The notes under the pieces were generated by a model. The model ran no database searches and had not been told where the DNA came from. It saw only the letters and a program-made list of their open reading frames with translations. A stretch of DNA of 64,000 bases from Butyrivibrio sp. MB2005 (GTDB lineage Bacteria; Bacillota; Clostridia; Lachnospirales; Lachnospiraceae): NCBI RefSeq assembly GCF_000424285.1, contig NZ_AUJP01000011.1, positions 124,001-188,000 on the forward strand, given 5' to 3'. The position numbers and the translations under genes were made by a program. Each line of letters opens with the position of its first letter. Positions within the stretch are counted from its first letter, which is position 1. Positions 33,844-42,089 of the stretch are shown here, piece after piece.

Positions 33844-34239
33844 ATGATTAATAGTAACGCTTTTGATTACATCAATGTACTTGATAAGACTGCAGATGCA
33901 TCCTGGACCAGGAATGAAGTTTTATCAAACAATATTGCCAATGTGAATACGCCAAACTACAAGCGCGAGGACGTTGCGTTTGAGAGAGAGCTTGAGCGTG
34001 CTCTTGGCAACTCCAGATATAAATCCATGGACGCCAAAGTGGCAGATCTTAAGGTCAACAGACTGAAGGCAAGACCATATACAGATTATTCCAATTTCTC
34101 ATACAGAATGGATGGGAATAACGTAGATATCGATACTGAGAACGTGACTCTTGCAGCCAATCAGATCAAATATCAGGGTGTAATGCTTGGAATCAATTCC
34201 GAGTTCACCAATCTGAAGAATGCGATGAAGAGCTCATAA
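33844..34239 (+). CDS. flgB: Flagellar proximal rod protein FlgB
   Basis: A 131-aa FlgB. It has the rod/hook N-terminal signature NEVLSNNIANVNTPNYKRED and a C-terminal segment with NQIKYQGVMLGINSEF followed by LKNAMKS. It forms part of the proximal rod between the MS ring and the distal rod, and is exported by the flagellar type III system without a cleaved signal. GGGGG (33833-33837) precedes the ATG. First gene of the flagellar locus. Confidence 0.96.
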   Translation: MINSNAFDYINVLDKTADASWTRNEVLSNNIANVNTPNYKREDVAFERELERALGNSRYKSMDAKVADLKVNRLKARPYTDYSNFSYRMDGNNVDIDTENVTLAANQIKYQGVMLGINSEFTNLKNAMKSS

Positions 34240-34274
34240 GCTGTGAGAATGCAGCAGAATCTTAGGAGGGGCTT

Positions 34275-34733
34275 ATGATTAGTACCGGTAATATATTTGA
34301 TTCTTTTAACATAAATTCATCGGGAATGACAGCAGAGCGTTTCCGTATGGATATTATTGCTGAGAATATCGCCAATGCCAATACCACAAGAGATGCTACC
34401 GGCGATGTTTATACCAGAAAGGTAGTTACCTTTACAGAGAAGGGTGTGCAGACACCTTTTTCCAAGATACTTAATGACAGACTGGATAAATACAGCGGAA
34501 GAGGCGTTAAGGTTTCTTCTGTAAAGGATGATACCTGGACAGATTACAAGATGGTTTATGATCCGTCACATCCTGATGCAGATGAGTATGGCTATGTTAC
34601 ATATCCCAATGTGGATATCGTTACTGAGATGACCAACCTCATCGATGCACAGAGGGGCTATGAAGCCAATGCTACGGCATTTAGCGCCAGCAAATTCCTG
34701 ATGACTCAGGGACTTTCCATAGCTCAGTCATAA
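34275..34733 (+). CDS. flgC: Flagellar proximal rod protein FlgC
   Basis: A 152-aa FlgC with rod signature RMDIIAENIANANTTRD and the family end NVDIVTEMTNLIDAQRGYEA followed by a helical tail. It assembles with FlgB, FlgF/FlgG and FliE into the rod. AGGAGG (34263-34268) precedes the ATG, 35 bp after flgB. Confidence 0.97.
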   Translation: MISTGNIFDSFNINSSGMTAERFRMDIIAENIANANTTRDATGDVYTRKVVTFTEKGVQTPFSKILNDRLDKYSGRGVKVSSVKDDTWTDYKMVYDPSHPDADEYGYVTYPNVDIVTEMTNLIDAQRGYEANATAFSASKFLMTQGLSIAQS

Positions 34734-34753
34734 TAATCATGGGGGATTAATTT

Positions 34754-35095
34754 ATGGCAGATATTGATATCAGTCAGGTTAGAAATGTTCATTCAAGAGC
34801 TATACGTGATGCCGAGAAGGCATATAGCACCATTACCAATCCTGTAGGGGACAGATTCGGCAATGATGGCTCTTTTACCAATATTTTCACAAGGGCAGTG
34901 GAGAACATCAATACTACCAATGCCTATCTGTCAGATGCCGAGAACGAAGAAATTAAATGGGCTCTTGGCGAGACTGACAACACACATGATCTCGGTATTG
35001 CTTTGCAAAAGGCTGAGACAGCACTTCAGTATACCATTGCTGTTCGTGACAGGTTACTAACAGCCTATAGAGACATTATGAACATGCAGATATAA
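34754..35095 (+). CDS. fliE: Flagellar hook-basal body protein FliE
   Basis: A 113-aa FliE, the adaptor joining MS ring and rod. The C-terminal motif HDLGIALQKAETALQYTIAV and RDRLLTAYRDIMNMQI is characteristic. The N-terminal ~40 residues are less conserved. GGGGGA (34741-34746) precedes the ATG. It is followed by a structured element before fliF rather than directly by fliF. Confidence 0.95.
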   Translation: MADIDISQVRNVHSRAIRDAEKAYSTITNPVGDRFGNDGSFTNIFTRAVENINTTNAYLSDAENEEIKWALGETDNTHDLGIALQKAETALQYTIAVRDRLLTAYRDIMNMQI

Positions 35096-35099
35096 AGAT

Positions 35100-35240
35100 T
35101 TCCAAAGTCCTAAGTTTCCGTGCTTGCACTGGGAAACTTAGGACCTTGGAAATCTAACAGACATGAGGAAGTAGCCGGATACGGCGGATTCCGAATGGCT
35201 GCAGGATTGCGAGAGCAGCTCGCTGCGTAGCAATCCGTAT
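35100..35240 (+). promoter_or_regulatory. Structured leader element, copy B (before fliF)
   Basis: Second copy of the element seen at 15459-15612. P1 is a ~20-bp hairpin (35100-35119 with 35131-35151) with TGCTTGCA (35121-35128) at the apex. P2 is CAGACAT (35158-35164) with ATGGCTG (35195-35201), enclosing GAGGAA (35165-35170) and TTCC (35189-35192) and an inner GCCG/CGGC hairpin. P3 is GGATTGC (35204-35210) with GCAATCC (35230-35236), GAGA facing GTA, followed by GTAT. It begins 4 bp after the fliE stop and ends 40 bp before fliF. P1 could also act as a hairpin slowing operon transcription. Confidence 0.7.
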
Positions 35241-35280
35241 TATATCCAGAGAACTAAAACATTTATGGGAGGAGAAAAGT

Positions 35281-36924
35281 ATGCGAGAACGTCTTTTGGA
35301 GCTCAGGGACCGTATCCTTGAGTGGTTCGGACGCTTTACAATTAGACAGAAGACGCTGATGGCGGCTGCAGTCGCTGCCGTGCTCCTTACGGTTATTATT
35401 CTTGCTACGGTTCTGAACCAACCGAAGTATGTACCACTTGTTACTGCTGAGACCACCAAGCAGTCAGCTGAGATTGTAGAGCTTCTTGATGAAAATAATA
35501 TAGATTACAGGTTGTCTGAGGATGTACTTAGATTCGAAGTACTTGATAAGCAGGAGACCACAGCTACACTGCTTCTTGCACAGAATGATATTCAGGCAAC
35601 ATCTTACAGTATTGAGAACGTAACTGATTCCAGCTTTTCCACTACAGAATCAGATAAGCAGAAAAGATATGTAAAATACCTTGAAGATAAGCTTGAGAAC
35701 GAATTTATTGAAGAGTTCGATGCTATCGAGAAAGCAAGGGTAAAACTGTCTATTCCCGTCAATGACGGTACGCTTCTTTCCAAAAACGAAGAAGCTTCAG
35801 CAAGTATCATACTTAGATTGAAAGATCCCGATGCCTTTAACGAGGACAATGCAGCATACCTCGCAAAGGCTGTTTCTGTTGCACTTGGTAATAAGACCAC
35901 AGATAATATCGTGATCATGGACAGCGAGAGCAATATGCTGTTCTCGGGAACAGAAGAGGCATCTGCTTCCGGTCTTGCAAGTACCCAGCTTACAGCCAAG
36001 ACCAAGGCTGAGCAGGCGATTCGTGCTGAGATAAAGCGTGTGCTTTCCGGAACCAATCTTTACAACAGCGTAGAGGTTGCAAGTAATCTTGTAATTGATT
36101 TTTCAAATAAAGAGACCACAACTCACAGATATTATCCTGCAGATGATCAGACACAGGGTGTTCTGAGTCACGAGGATGTTTATAATGCTGAGAATGTCAA
36201 CGGTACTGGTGGTATTCCCGGAACAGATACCAACAATGATGATGAGACCACGTACATGCTTCAGGATAACGAGCAGTCATCATCTACCGTAAGTGAAGAA
36301 TCAAGAGATTATCTTCCTAACGAGGAGATCACCAATGAGAAGACTCCCGCAGGCAAGATCAATTATGAGGAATCATCTATTTCCGTAACGGCTATCAGAT
36401 ACGTCATCTACAATCAGGATGATTATAAGCCTGAAGATCACGGTGACCTTACCTGGGAGGAATTCAAGAGACAGACAGGAGTTACTCCCACTGAGGTTTC
36501 TGATGATATTATCAATATCGTTTCCAAGGCCAGCGGTATCGATTCCACCAGAATTTCAATGACAGCTTACGATCAGCCCGAGTTCTTTGATTCCGAGGCT
36601 GCTGCGTTGTCATTTACCGATATTCTTCAGATCATACTTATTCTTCTTATTCTTGGACTTCTTGGATTTGTTATTTACAGAAGTATCAGAATCAGAAAAG
36701 AAGAGATTGAGATCGAAGAGGCTGAGGATGAAGAGCTTCCGGAGGAGCTTTCTGTTGAGGAGCTTTTGGAGTCGCAGCCTGAAGAATTTGTTGATGAGCT
36801 TGCCGAGATTTCCATGGATGAGGGAAGTGAGACCCTTCGTCTTATTGAGAAATTTATCGAGGAGAATCCGGAAGCTGCAGCTATCCTTCTTAGGAACTGG
36901 CTGAAAGAAGATTATGATATGTAA
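35281..36924 (+). CDS. fliF: Flagellar MS-ring protein FliF
   Basis: A 547-aa FliF forming the membrane MS ring. Two membrane segments: residues ~22-44 (LMAAAVAAVLLTVIILATVL) and ~445-465 (ILQIILILLILGLLGFVIY). Between them lie ring-building motifs (YVPLVTAETTKQSAEIVELL) and a low-complexity Asp/Asn/Thr segment (residues ~310-345). The cytoplasmic tail is very acidic and ends with the FliG-binding SETLRLIEKFIEENPEAAAI region followed by LLRNWL. GGGAGGAG (35268-35275) precedes the ATG. Confidence 0.96.
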   Translation: MRERLLELRDRILEWFGRFTIRQKTLMAAAVAAVLLTVIILATVLNQPKYVPLVTAETTKQSAEIVELLDENNIDYRLSEDVLRFEVLDKQETTATLLLAQNDIQATSYSIENVTDSSFSTTESDKQKRYVKYLEDKLENEFIEEFDAIEKARVKLSIPVNDGTLLSKNEEASASIILRLKDPDAFNEDNAAYLAKAVSVALGNKTTDNIVIMDSESNMLFSGTEEASASGLASTQLTAKTKAEQAIRAEIKRVLSGTNLYNSVEVASNLVIDFSNKETTTHRYYPADDQTQGVLSHEDVYNAENVNGTGGIPGTDTNNDDETTYMLQDNEQSSSTVSEESRDYLPNEEITNEKTPAGKINYEESSISVTAIRYVIYNQDDYKPEDHGDLTWEEFKRQTGVTPTEVSDDIINIVSKASGIDSTRISMTAYDQPEFFDSEAAALSFTDILQIILILLILGLLGFVIYRSIRIRKEEIEIEEAEDEELPEELSVEELLESQPEEFVDELAEISMDEGSETLRLIEKFIEENPEAAAILLRNWLKEDYDM

Positions 36925-36956
36925 AGAACCTAAAAATACTTGAGGGGAGAGAGACC

Positions 36957-38057
36957 ATGGCAATAGATGGGGAAGAATTTGATGATGATTTAGACGAAGG
37001 TACAGGTGGTGCGGCTCCCGGCGGTATGCCTGCTGCAAATTATGATCCTGCGCTGACAGCTAATCTTTCCGGTACTCAGAAGGCTGCAATCCTTTTGATT
37101 GCCCTTGGACCGGAGAAGTCCTCTGCTATATTCAAGCATCTTAAAGAGGACGAGATCGAGGAACTTACGCTTGAAATTGCAAATACCAGAAGCGTAACAC
37201 CTCAGGTTAAGGATGCGATAATTGAAGAGTTCTACGGAATCTGCCTCGCTCAGCAGTATATAGCTGAGGGTGGTATTAACTATGCCAAGGAACTTCTTGA
37301 AAAAGCCCTTGGTGAAGACAAGGCAATGGATGTTATCAGTAAGCTGACAGCATCATTGCAGGTTAAACCCTTCGAGTTTATTCGAAAGGCAGATCCTTCA
37401 CAGCTCCTTACTTTCATTCAGGACGAGCATCCGCAGACCATCGCACTTGTTATGTCCTATATGTCGCCTTCACAGAGTGCGCTCATTCTCGGTGCACTGC
37501 CTCCTGAAAGACAGGCAGATGTTGCGAAGCGTATCGCTACCATGGACAGAACAAGTCCTGATACCATCAAGGATGTTGAGCGAGTACTTGAGACCAAGCT
37601 TTCAGCTCTTGTTAATCAAGATTACACTGTTGTCGGCGGTGTTGATGCTGTTGTTGAAATCCTCAATACAGTTGACCGTGCAACAGAAAAACATATTATG
37701 GAGACTTTGGAAATCGAGCAGCCTGAACTTGCTGATGAGATCAGAAAGAAGATGTTCGTGTTCGAGGATATCCTTCTTCTGGACGACCGTGCTATTCAGC
37801 GTGTGCTGCGTGATGTTGATAATGCAGACCTCGGTCTTGCATGTAAGGGCTCTACAGAAGCTGTTCAGACCGCTATCTTCAACAACCTGTCCAAGCGTCT
37901 TGCTGCTATGATCAAGGAAGATATGGACTTCATGGGACCTGTTCGTATGAAGGATGTTGAAGAAGCTCAGCAGAAGATTGTTAATATTATCCGTAAGCTG
38001 GAAGACTCCGGAGAAATTGTAATCTCCAGAGGCGGAGGTGATGATCTGGTTGTCTAA
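36957..38057 (+). CDS. fliG: Flagellar motor switch protein FliG
   Basis: A 366-aa FliG of the C ring, linking the stator to the rotor. The core begins at LSGTQKAAILLIALGPEKSS, preceded by an acidic, Gly/Asp-rich N-terminal extension of ~35 residues not found in shorter homologues. Middle domain: EHPQTIALVMSYM and the following PERQADVAKRIA. C-terminal torque helix: the charged segment LRDVDNADLGLACKG. The GGGGAG (36944-36949) ribosome site precedes ATG 36957. The end overlaps the start of fliH. Confidence 0.97.
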   Translation: MAIDGEEFDDDLDEGTGGAAPGGMPAANYDPALTANLSGTQKAAILLIALGPEKSSAIFKHLKEDEIEELTLEIANTRSVTPQVKDAIIEEFYGICLAQQYIAEGGINYAKELLEKALGEDKAMDVISKLTASLQVKPFEFIRKADPSQLLTFIQDEHPQTIALVMSYMSPSQSALILGALPPERQADVAKRIATMDRTSPDTIKDVERVLETKLSALVNQDYTVVGGVDAVVEILNTVDRATEKHIMETLEIEQPELADEIRKKMFVFEDILLLDDRAIQRVLRDVDNADLGLACKGSTEAVQTAIFNNLSKRLAAMIKEDMDFMGPVRMKDVEEAQQKIVNIIRKLEDSGEIVISRGGGDDLVV

Positions 38058-39165
38058 TTCGTCGAATCTTTTTAAAGCCGGCTGGATCATGGTCGATGAA
38101 TCGGAAAAGCGCATAATCGACAATAATGAGCTGGCAAACAAAAAAATAGAGGCGCATCAGGAAGAAGAGGCCAGACGTCTTCTTGCGGCGAAACAGGAAA
38201 ACGGCGAAGACGTAGTGTTCGACGGTTTTTCTGATGGGTTTTCGGAGGGTATCGGATATGATCAGATAGATGCCTTCGATGACAGTCAGAATATCATAGG
38301 TGCCGGTTCACCTGAATTCATGGAAGGCATGGATGGCGAGGGTTTTGACCCAATGATGACAGAGATGCCGGATATGTCTCAGATGTCGGAAGAGGTTATG
38401 CCTGATGATGGCATGCAGAATCAGTTTCAGGATGGATATTTTGATGAATCTCAGGGAATGTCCGATGAGGATATGAACCTTGGAATGGAAATGGAAGAGC
38501 CACCTGCTTCGGAGATGATTCCCGAAGAACCTCAGTTTAACCTGGATGAGATACAGGCTCAGATTGATGAGCAGCTTAGAATGGCTGATGAACAGGCTAA
38601 ACAGATAGTAGCCGACGCTCAGGCCCAGGCTGAGGAGATTAGGAATCAGGCCCAGGAAGAAGGCAAGGCTGCCGGCTATGAAGAAGGCTATCAGCAGGGA
38701 ATTGCAGAGGCAGAGCAGCTAAAAGCTGATGCACAGGCTGAGATAGAAGAAGAGAAAAATAAACTTCAGGCAGATTTTCAGCAGCTTATAAATACCATAG
38801 AGCCAGATATGGTAGATGCTCTTACAAGTGTTTATGAGCATGTTTTCAATGTTGAATTCAAGGACAATAAGGACATAATCCTCCATCTTATCAGAACTAC
38901 ACTTAGTAAGATGGATAGCGGAATCAGTATAATCCTTCACATCTCATCCGATGATTACGATCTTGTAAGTGATGAGAAGCCCTCTCTTGAGGAGGCTATG
39001 GCCAGTCCCAATTCCACTTTGGAGATAATTGAGGACCCGCTTTTGAAGGAAAATGAATGCATTATAGAATCCGAGGGAGGCGTTTTTGACTGCTCTCTTG
39101 GAGTTGAATTATCGGAGCTTGCAAGGAAGCTTAAGCTTCTTTCCTACGATAGGAGTAAGCGTTAA
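38050..39165 (+). CDS. fliH: Flagellar assembly protein FliH
   Basis: About 371 aa, long for FliH (usually 200-270). The N-terminal SNLFKAGWIMV motif is typical. Residues ~50-170 are an acidic Met/Asp/Glu/Gly-rich insert (repeated PDMSQM, GMSDEDMN). The C-terminal part has the FliH coiled coil with AQAQAEEIRNQAQEEG and the GYEEGYQQG repeat, then the FliI-regulating domain. FliH holds the export ATPase FliI at the C ring. I chose the TTG at 38050, which gives MSNSSNLFKAG and sits 11 bp after GGAGG (38034-38038); ATG 38041 is too close to that site. It overlaps fliG by 8 bp and fliI by 1 bp. Confidence 0.85.
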   Translation: MSNSSNLFKAGWIMVDESEKRIIDNNELANKKIEAHQEEEARRLLAAKQENGEDVVFDGFSDGFSEGIGYDQIDAFDDSQNIIGAGSPEFMEGMDGEGFDPMMTEMPDMSQMSEEVMPDDGMQNQFQDGYFDESQGMSDEDMNLGMEMEEPPASEMIPEEPQFNLDEIQAQIDEQLRMADEQAKQIVADAQAQAEEIRNQAQEEGKAAGYEEGYQQGIAEAEQLKADAQAEIEEEKNKLQADFQQLINTIEPDMVDALTSVYEHVFNVEFKDNKDIILHLIRTTLSKMDSGISIILHISSDDYDLVSDEKPSLEEAMASPNSTLEIIEDPLLKENECIIESEGGVFDCSLGVELSELARKLKLLSYDRSKR

Positions 39166-40523
39166 TGTCTAGCGGTATTGTTGATTATTCAAAATACAAA
39201 AAGCTTAGCAACAACGTGTTCTATAAAGTCAGAGGCAAGGTAGTTAATGTTGTTGGGCTTACCATAGAGTCTGCAGGACCTGAAGCTAAAATGGGTGATA
39301 TCTGCTATATCTATCCCAAGAGAAAAGAGGGTGAAGATACAGTAAGACCATCCGGCAAAGGCACCATGGCTGAGGTAGTTGGTTTCAGGGACAACCATGT
39401 ACTTTTGATGCCTTATGAAAACACAAGTGGTATCGGAAGCGGAAGTATCGTTGAGAATACGGACTCACCACTTAGAGTTAATGTGGGCGAGGGTCTTCTT
39501 GGGAAAACACTGGACGGTCTTGGAAGAATAGATGGTACCAACTATGGAAAAGGTGTTCATCTTGAAAACGGTATAGCCTATTCAGTTGAGAATCAGCCTC
39601 CGGATCCCATGACAAGAGATCCGATTTCAGATGTATTATCCCTTGGAGTTAAGGCAGTTGACGGACTTTTAACTGTAGGTAAGGGACAGCGTATAGGTAT
39701 TTTTGCAGGTTCAGGTGTTGGTAAATCAACCCTTATGGGTATGTTTGCAAGGAATACCAATGCAGATATAAATGTAATTGCTCTGATTGGAGAGCGAGGC
39801 AGGGAGGTCAGAGAGTTCATAGAGCGTGACCTTGGACCTGAAGGTATGGAGAGATCCATAGTGGTGGTTGCCACCAGTGATAAGCCGGCACTAGAACGAC
39901 TTAAGGCTGCCAAGACTGCAACCTCCATAGCAGAGTATTTCAGAGATAAGGGTAAGGATGTTCTTTTGATGATGGACTCACTTACACGTTTCTCAATGGC
40001 GCAGCGAGAGATAGGTCTTGCCAGTGGCGAGCCCCCTGTTTCAAGAGGTTATCCGCCAAGTGTATATGCGGAGATGCCAAAGCTTCTTGAAAGAGCAGGC
40101 AAATCCAGAAAGGGCTCTATTACAGGACTGTATACAGTACTTGTAGATGGTGATGATTTTAACGAGCCTATTACGGATACCGCAAGAGGTATTCTCGACG
40201 GACATATTGTACTTAACCGTAAGCTTGCTCAAAAGAATCACTATCCTGCCATAGATGTTCTTGCCAGTATTTCCAGATGTATGAGCGCTATTGCACCTCA
40301 GGAGCAGAAGAAGGCTGCAGGTAAGCTTAAGAATGTTCTTGCAACATATAATGACGCTGAGGATCTGATAAACATCGGCGCATATAAGAGCGGTGCCAAT
40401 AAAAATATTGATTATGCCGTATCCAAAATAGATGCGGTTAATGCTTTTTTGATGCAGGAGACAGATGAGAAGTTCTCCTATGAAGAAGTAGTTGATATGC
40501 TTGAGAGACTGTTCTCTGACTGA
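39165..40523 (+). CDS. fliI: Flagellum-specific ATP synthase FliI
   Basis: A 452-aa ATPase of the F1-beta-like class that energises flagellar protein export. Walker A GSGVGKST is at residues 182-189, Walker B is LLMMDSLTR, with ALLGERGREVREF-like (ALIGERGREVREFIERDLG) and PPSVYAEMPKLLERAG signatures. It starts on the last base of fliH (TAATG). Confidence 0.97.
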   Translation: MSSGIVDYSKYKKLSNNVFYKVRGKVVNVVGLTIESAGPEAKMGDICYIYPKRKEGEDTVRPSGKGTMAEVVGFRDNHVLLMPYENTSGIGSGSIVENTDSPLRVNVGEGLLGKTLDGLGRIDGTNYGKGVHLENGIAYSVENQPPDPMTRDPISDVLSLGVKAVDGLLTVGKGQRIGIFAGSGVGKSTLMGMFARNTNADINVIALIGERGREVREFIERDLGPEGMERSIVVVATSDKPALERLKAAKTATSIAEYFRDKGKDVLLMMDSLTRFSMAQREIGLASGEPPVSRGYPPSVYAEMPKLLERAGKSRKGSITGLYTVLVDGDDFNEPITDTARGILDGHIVLNRKLAQKNHYPAIDVLASISRCMSAIAPQEQKKAAGKLKNVLATYNDAEDLINIGAYKSGANKNIDYAVSKIDAVNAFLMQETDEKFSYEEVVDMLERLFSD

Positions 40524-40542
40524 TTAGTGGTAGGTAGGTTTT

Positions 40543-41001
40543 ATGCCCAGATTCAATTATAAACTGCAGGGTGTCCTCAATCTGAGAATTCAGCAGGAAG
40601 AGCAGGCAAAATCTGATTTCTCTGTGGCTAACAAGGAACTGAACGATCAGCTGGATATTCTGAATGAACTAAAAAAACGCCAGCAAGGCTATATACAGGA
40701 AGGTTATATGCTTAGAAGCTCTGCCGTTATGGATGTTCAGGCCATCATGGATAATAACTATGCTGAGAAGCAGATGGAAGTCATGATCTTAGACCAGGAG
40801 CATGTCATAGAGCGCTATGAAGCTAGGTATGAAATGGCCAGAATTAAGCTCACCAGAGCGATTCAGGAGCGCAAAATGCAGGAAAGACTCAGGGAAAGAG
40901 CCTTTGAACAGTACGTGGAAGAAGAAAAAGAAGCTGAATCCAAAGAAATGGATGAGAGAACAAGCTTTACTTATACCAGACGATCCAGAGAGGGTAACTA
41001 A
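40543..41001 (+). CDS. fliJ: Flagellar export chaperone FliJ
   Basis: A 152-aa almost entirely helical, charged coiled-coil protein starting MPRFNYKLQGVLNLRIQQEE, the usual FliJ opening. It forms the stalk in the FliI hexamer and recycles chaperones. Placement between fliI and the MotE/YlxF gene confirms it. It shares its last base with the next gene (TAATG). Confidence 0.92.
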   Translation: MPRFNYKLQGVLNLRIQQEEQAKSDFSVANKELNDQLDILNELKKRQQGYIQEGYMLRSSAVMDVQAIMDNNYAEKQMEVMILDQEHVIERYEARYEMARIKLTRAIQERKMQERLRERAFEQYVEEEKEAESKEMDERTSFTYTRRSREGN

Positions 41002-41969
41002 TGGCTGAAGAAATACTTAATGAAAATTCGGTTTTGCCACCGCCGGATGGTGATGATAAAGCCGCCAGAAAAAAATTAAAAGAAGACCGTAAAGCCCTCA
41101 GAAAAGAACTGAAGGAGCAGAAAAAAGCTGCGAAGAAACGCCAGGAAGAGCTTGCTGAGAGAAGAGCTGAGCTCAACGGAGATGACGGCGGCGGAGTAGC
41201 TACGCTTGTTGTAACATTTTTCATTATCCTGATATGGCTGATAATTATGGTCATGCTTATAAAAATGGATGTTGGCGGATTCGGATCCAATGTCCTTGCT
41301 CCGATAATAGGTGATATCCCCGGAATAAACAGAATACTTCCGGAAGGAAGCTATACAATACAGGAAGATGCGCCTGAAACTGCAGTGTCCGACGGTGAAA
41401 CTGAAGCACTAGCCAACAGCCTTGAAGAAGCAAACATTTATATCAAGCGACTTGAGAATGAGCTTCGAAAGGAAATGGAAGACAATCAGACCCTGCAGGA
41501 GGAAAATGAGAAGCTCCAGGCAGAGGTAGCAAGACTTGAGCCCTTCGAAGAGGAGCAGGCACAATTTGAAGCAGAGAAGGAAGAGTTTTACAAGAACATT
41601 GTCTATGCAGACAATGCGCCTGATCCTACAGAATTTCAGAAATACTACGAGCTTATAGAACCTGATATAGCTGCACAGATATATGCTCAGATTCTTCAAA
41701 AGCAGTCTGATGACAAAGAGCTTGAACAGTATGTAAAAGCATATTCATCCATGAAGGCCAAGGAAGCAGCGGCTATCTTTGATAAGATGATGGAGAATGA
41801 CACCGGTGATGCTGTAAGACTTATATCCAAGATACTTTGGGAGATGAGTGCTGAGAACAGAGGTGCCATCCTTGATAAGATGACGGAAGAGTATGCAGGT
41901 AAGGTTACGGATTATATGGAGCCCAAGGCACATACCGCATCGGTTTCCGGTATAACGACAGGAAATTAA
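41001..41969 (+). CDS. MotE/YlxF-like flagellar protein
   Basis: A 322-aa protein occupying the ylxF position between fliJ and fliK. The N-terminal ~60 residues are very Lys/Glu-rich, followed by one membrane segment (~65-92, LVVTFFIILIWLIIMVMLI), a long coiled coil (~135-205), and a C-terminal MgtE N-domain-like region with KYYELIEPDIAAQIYAQILQ, the KAKEAAAIFDKMME repeat and the MSAENRGAILDKM repeat. MotE proteins help stator or basal body assembly from the membrane. Overlaps fliJ by 1 bp; a terminator-like hairpin follows. Function is inferred from layout and architecture. Confidence 0.85.
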   Translation: MAEEILNENSVLPPPDGDDKAARKKLKEDRKALRKELKEQKKAAKKRQEELAERRAELNGDDGGGVATLVVTFFIILIWLIIMVMLIKMDVGGFGSNVLAPIIGDIPGINRILPEGSYTIQEDAPETAVSDGETEALANSLEEANIYIKRLENELRKEMEDNQTLQEENEKLQAEVARLEPFEEEQAQFEAEKEEFYKNIVYADNAPDPTEFQKYYELIEPDIAAQIYAQILQKQSDDKELEQYVKAYSSMKAKEAAAIFDKMMENDTGDAVRLISKILWEMSAENRGAILDKMTEEYAGKVTDYMEPKAHTASVSGITTGN

Positions 41970-41994
41970 ATAATTTATAATCTTTTAATATTTT

Positions 41995-42040
41995 TCGGCC
42001 GTGTGGGTTAAGTTTTTATCCCTACGGCCGATATATTTTT
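41995..42040 (+). terminator. Internal terminator-like hairpin before fliK
   Basis: TCGGCCGT (41995-42002) pairs with ACGGCCGA (42024-42031), with inner GGG/CCC, followed by TATATTTTTT. It may terminate part of the upstream transcript. It overlaps a sigma-28-like promoter. Confidence 0.75.
42009..42034 (+). promoter_or_regulatory. Sigma-28-like promoter driving fliK onward
   Basis: TAAG (42009-42012), 14 bp, then a perfect GCCGATAT (42027-42034). The -10 is formed by the right arm of the hairpin above. The start would be near 42041, 49 bp before fliK. Confidence 0.6.
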
Positions 42041-42089
42041 TGTAGAAGTATGCGCATACTAAACATAAAAGAAAGGAGGAATGCAGTAC

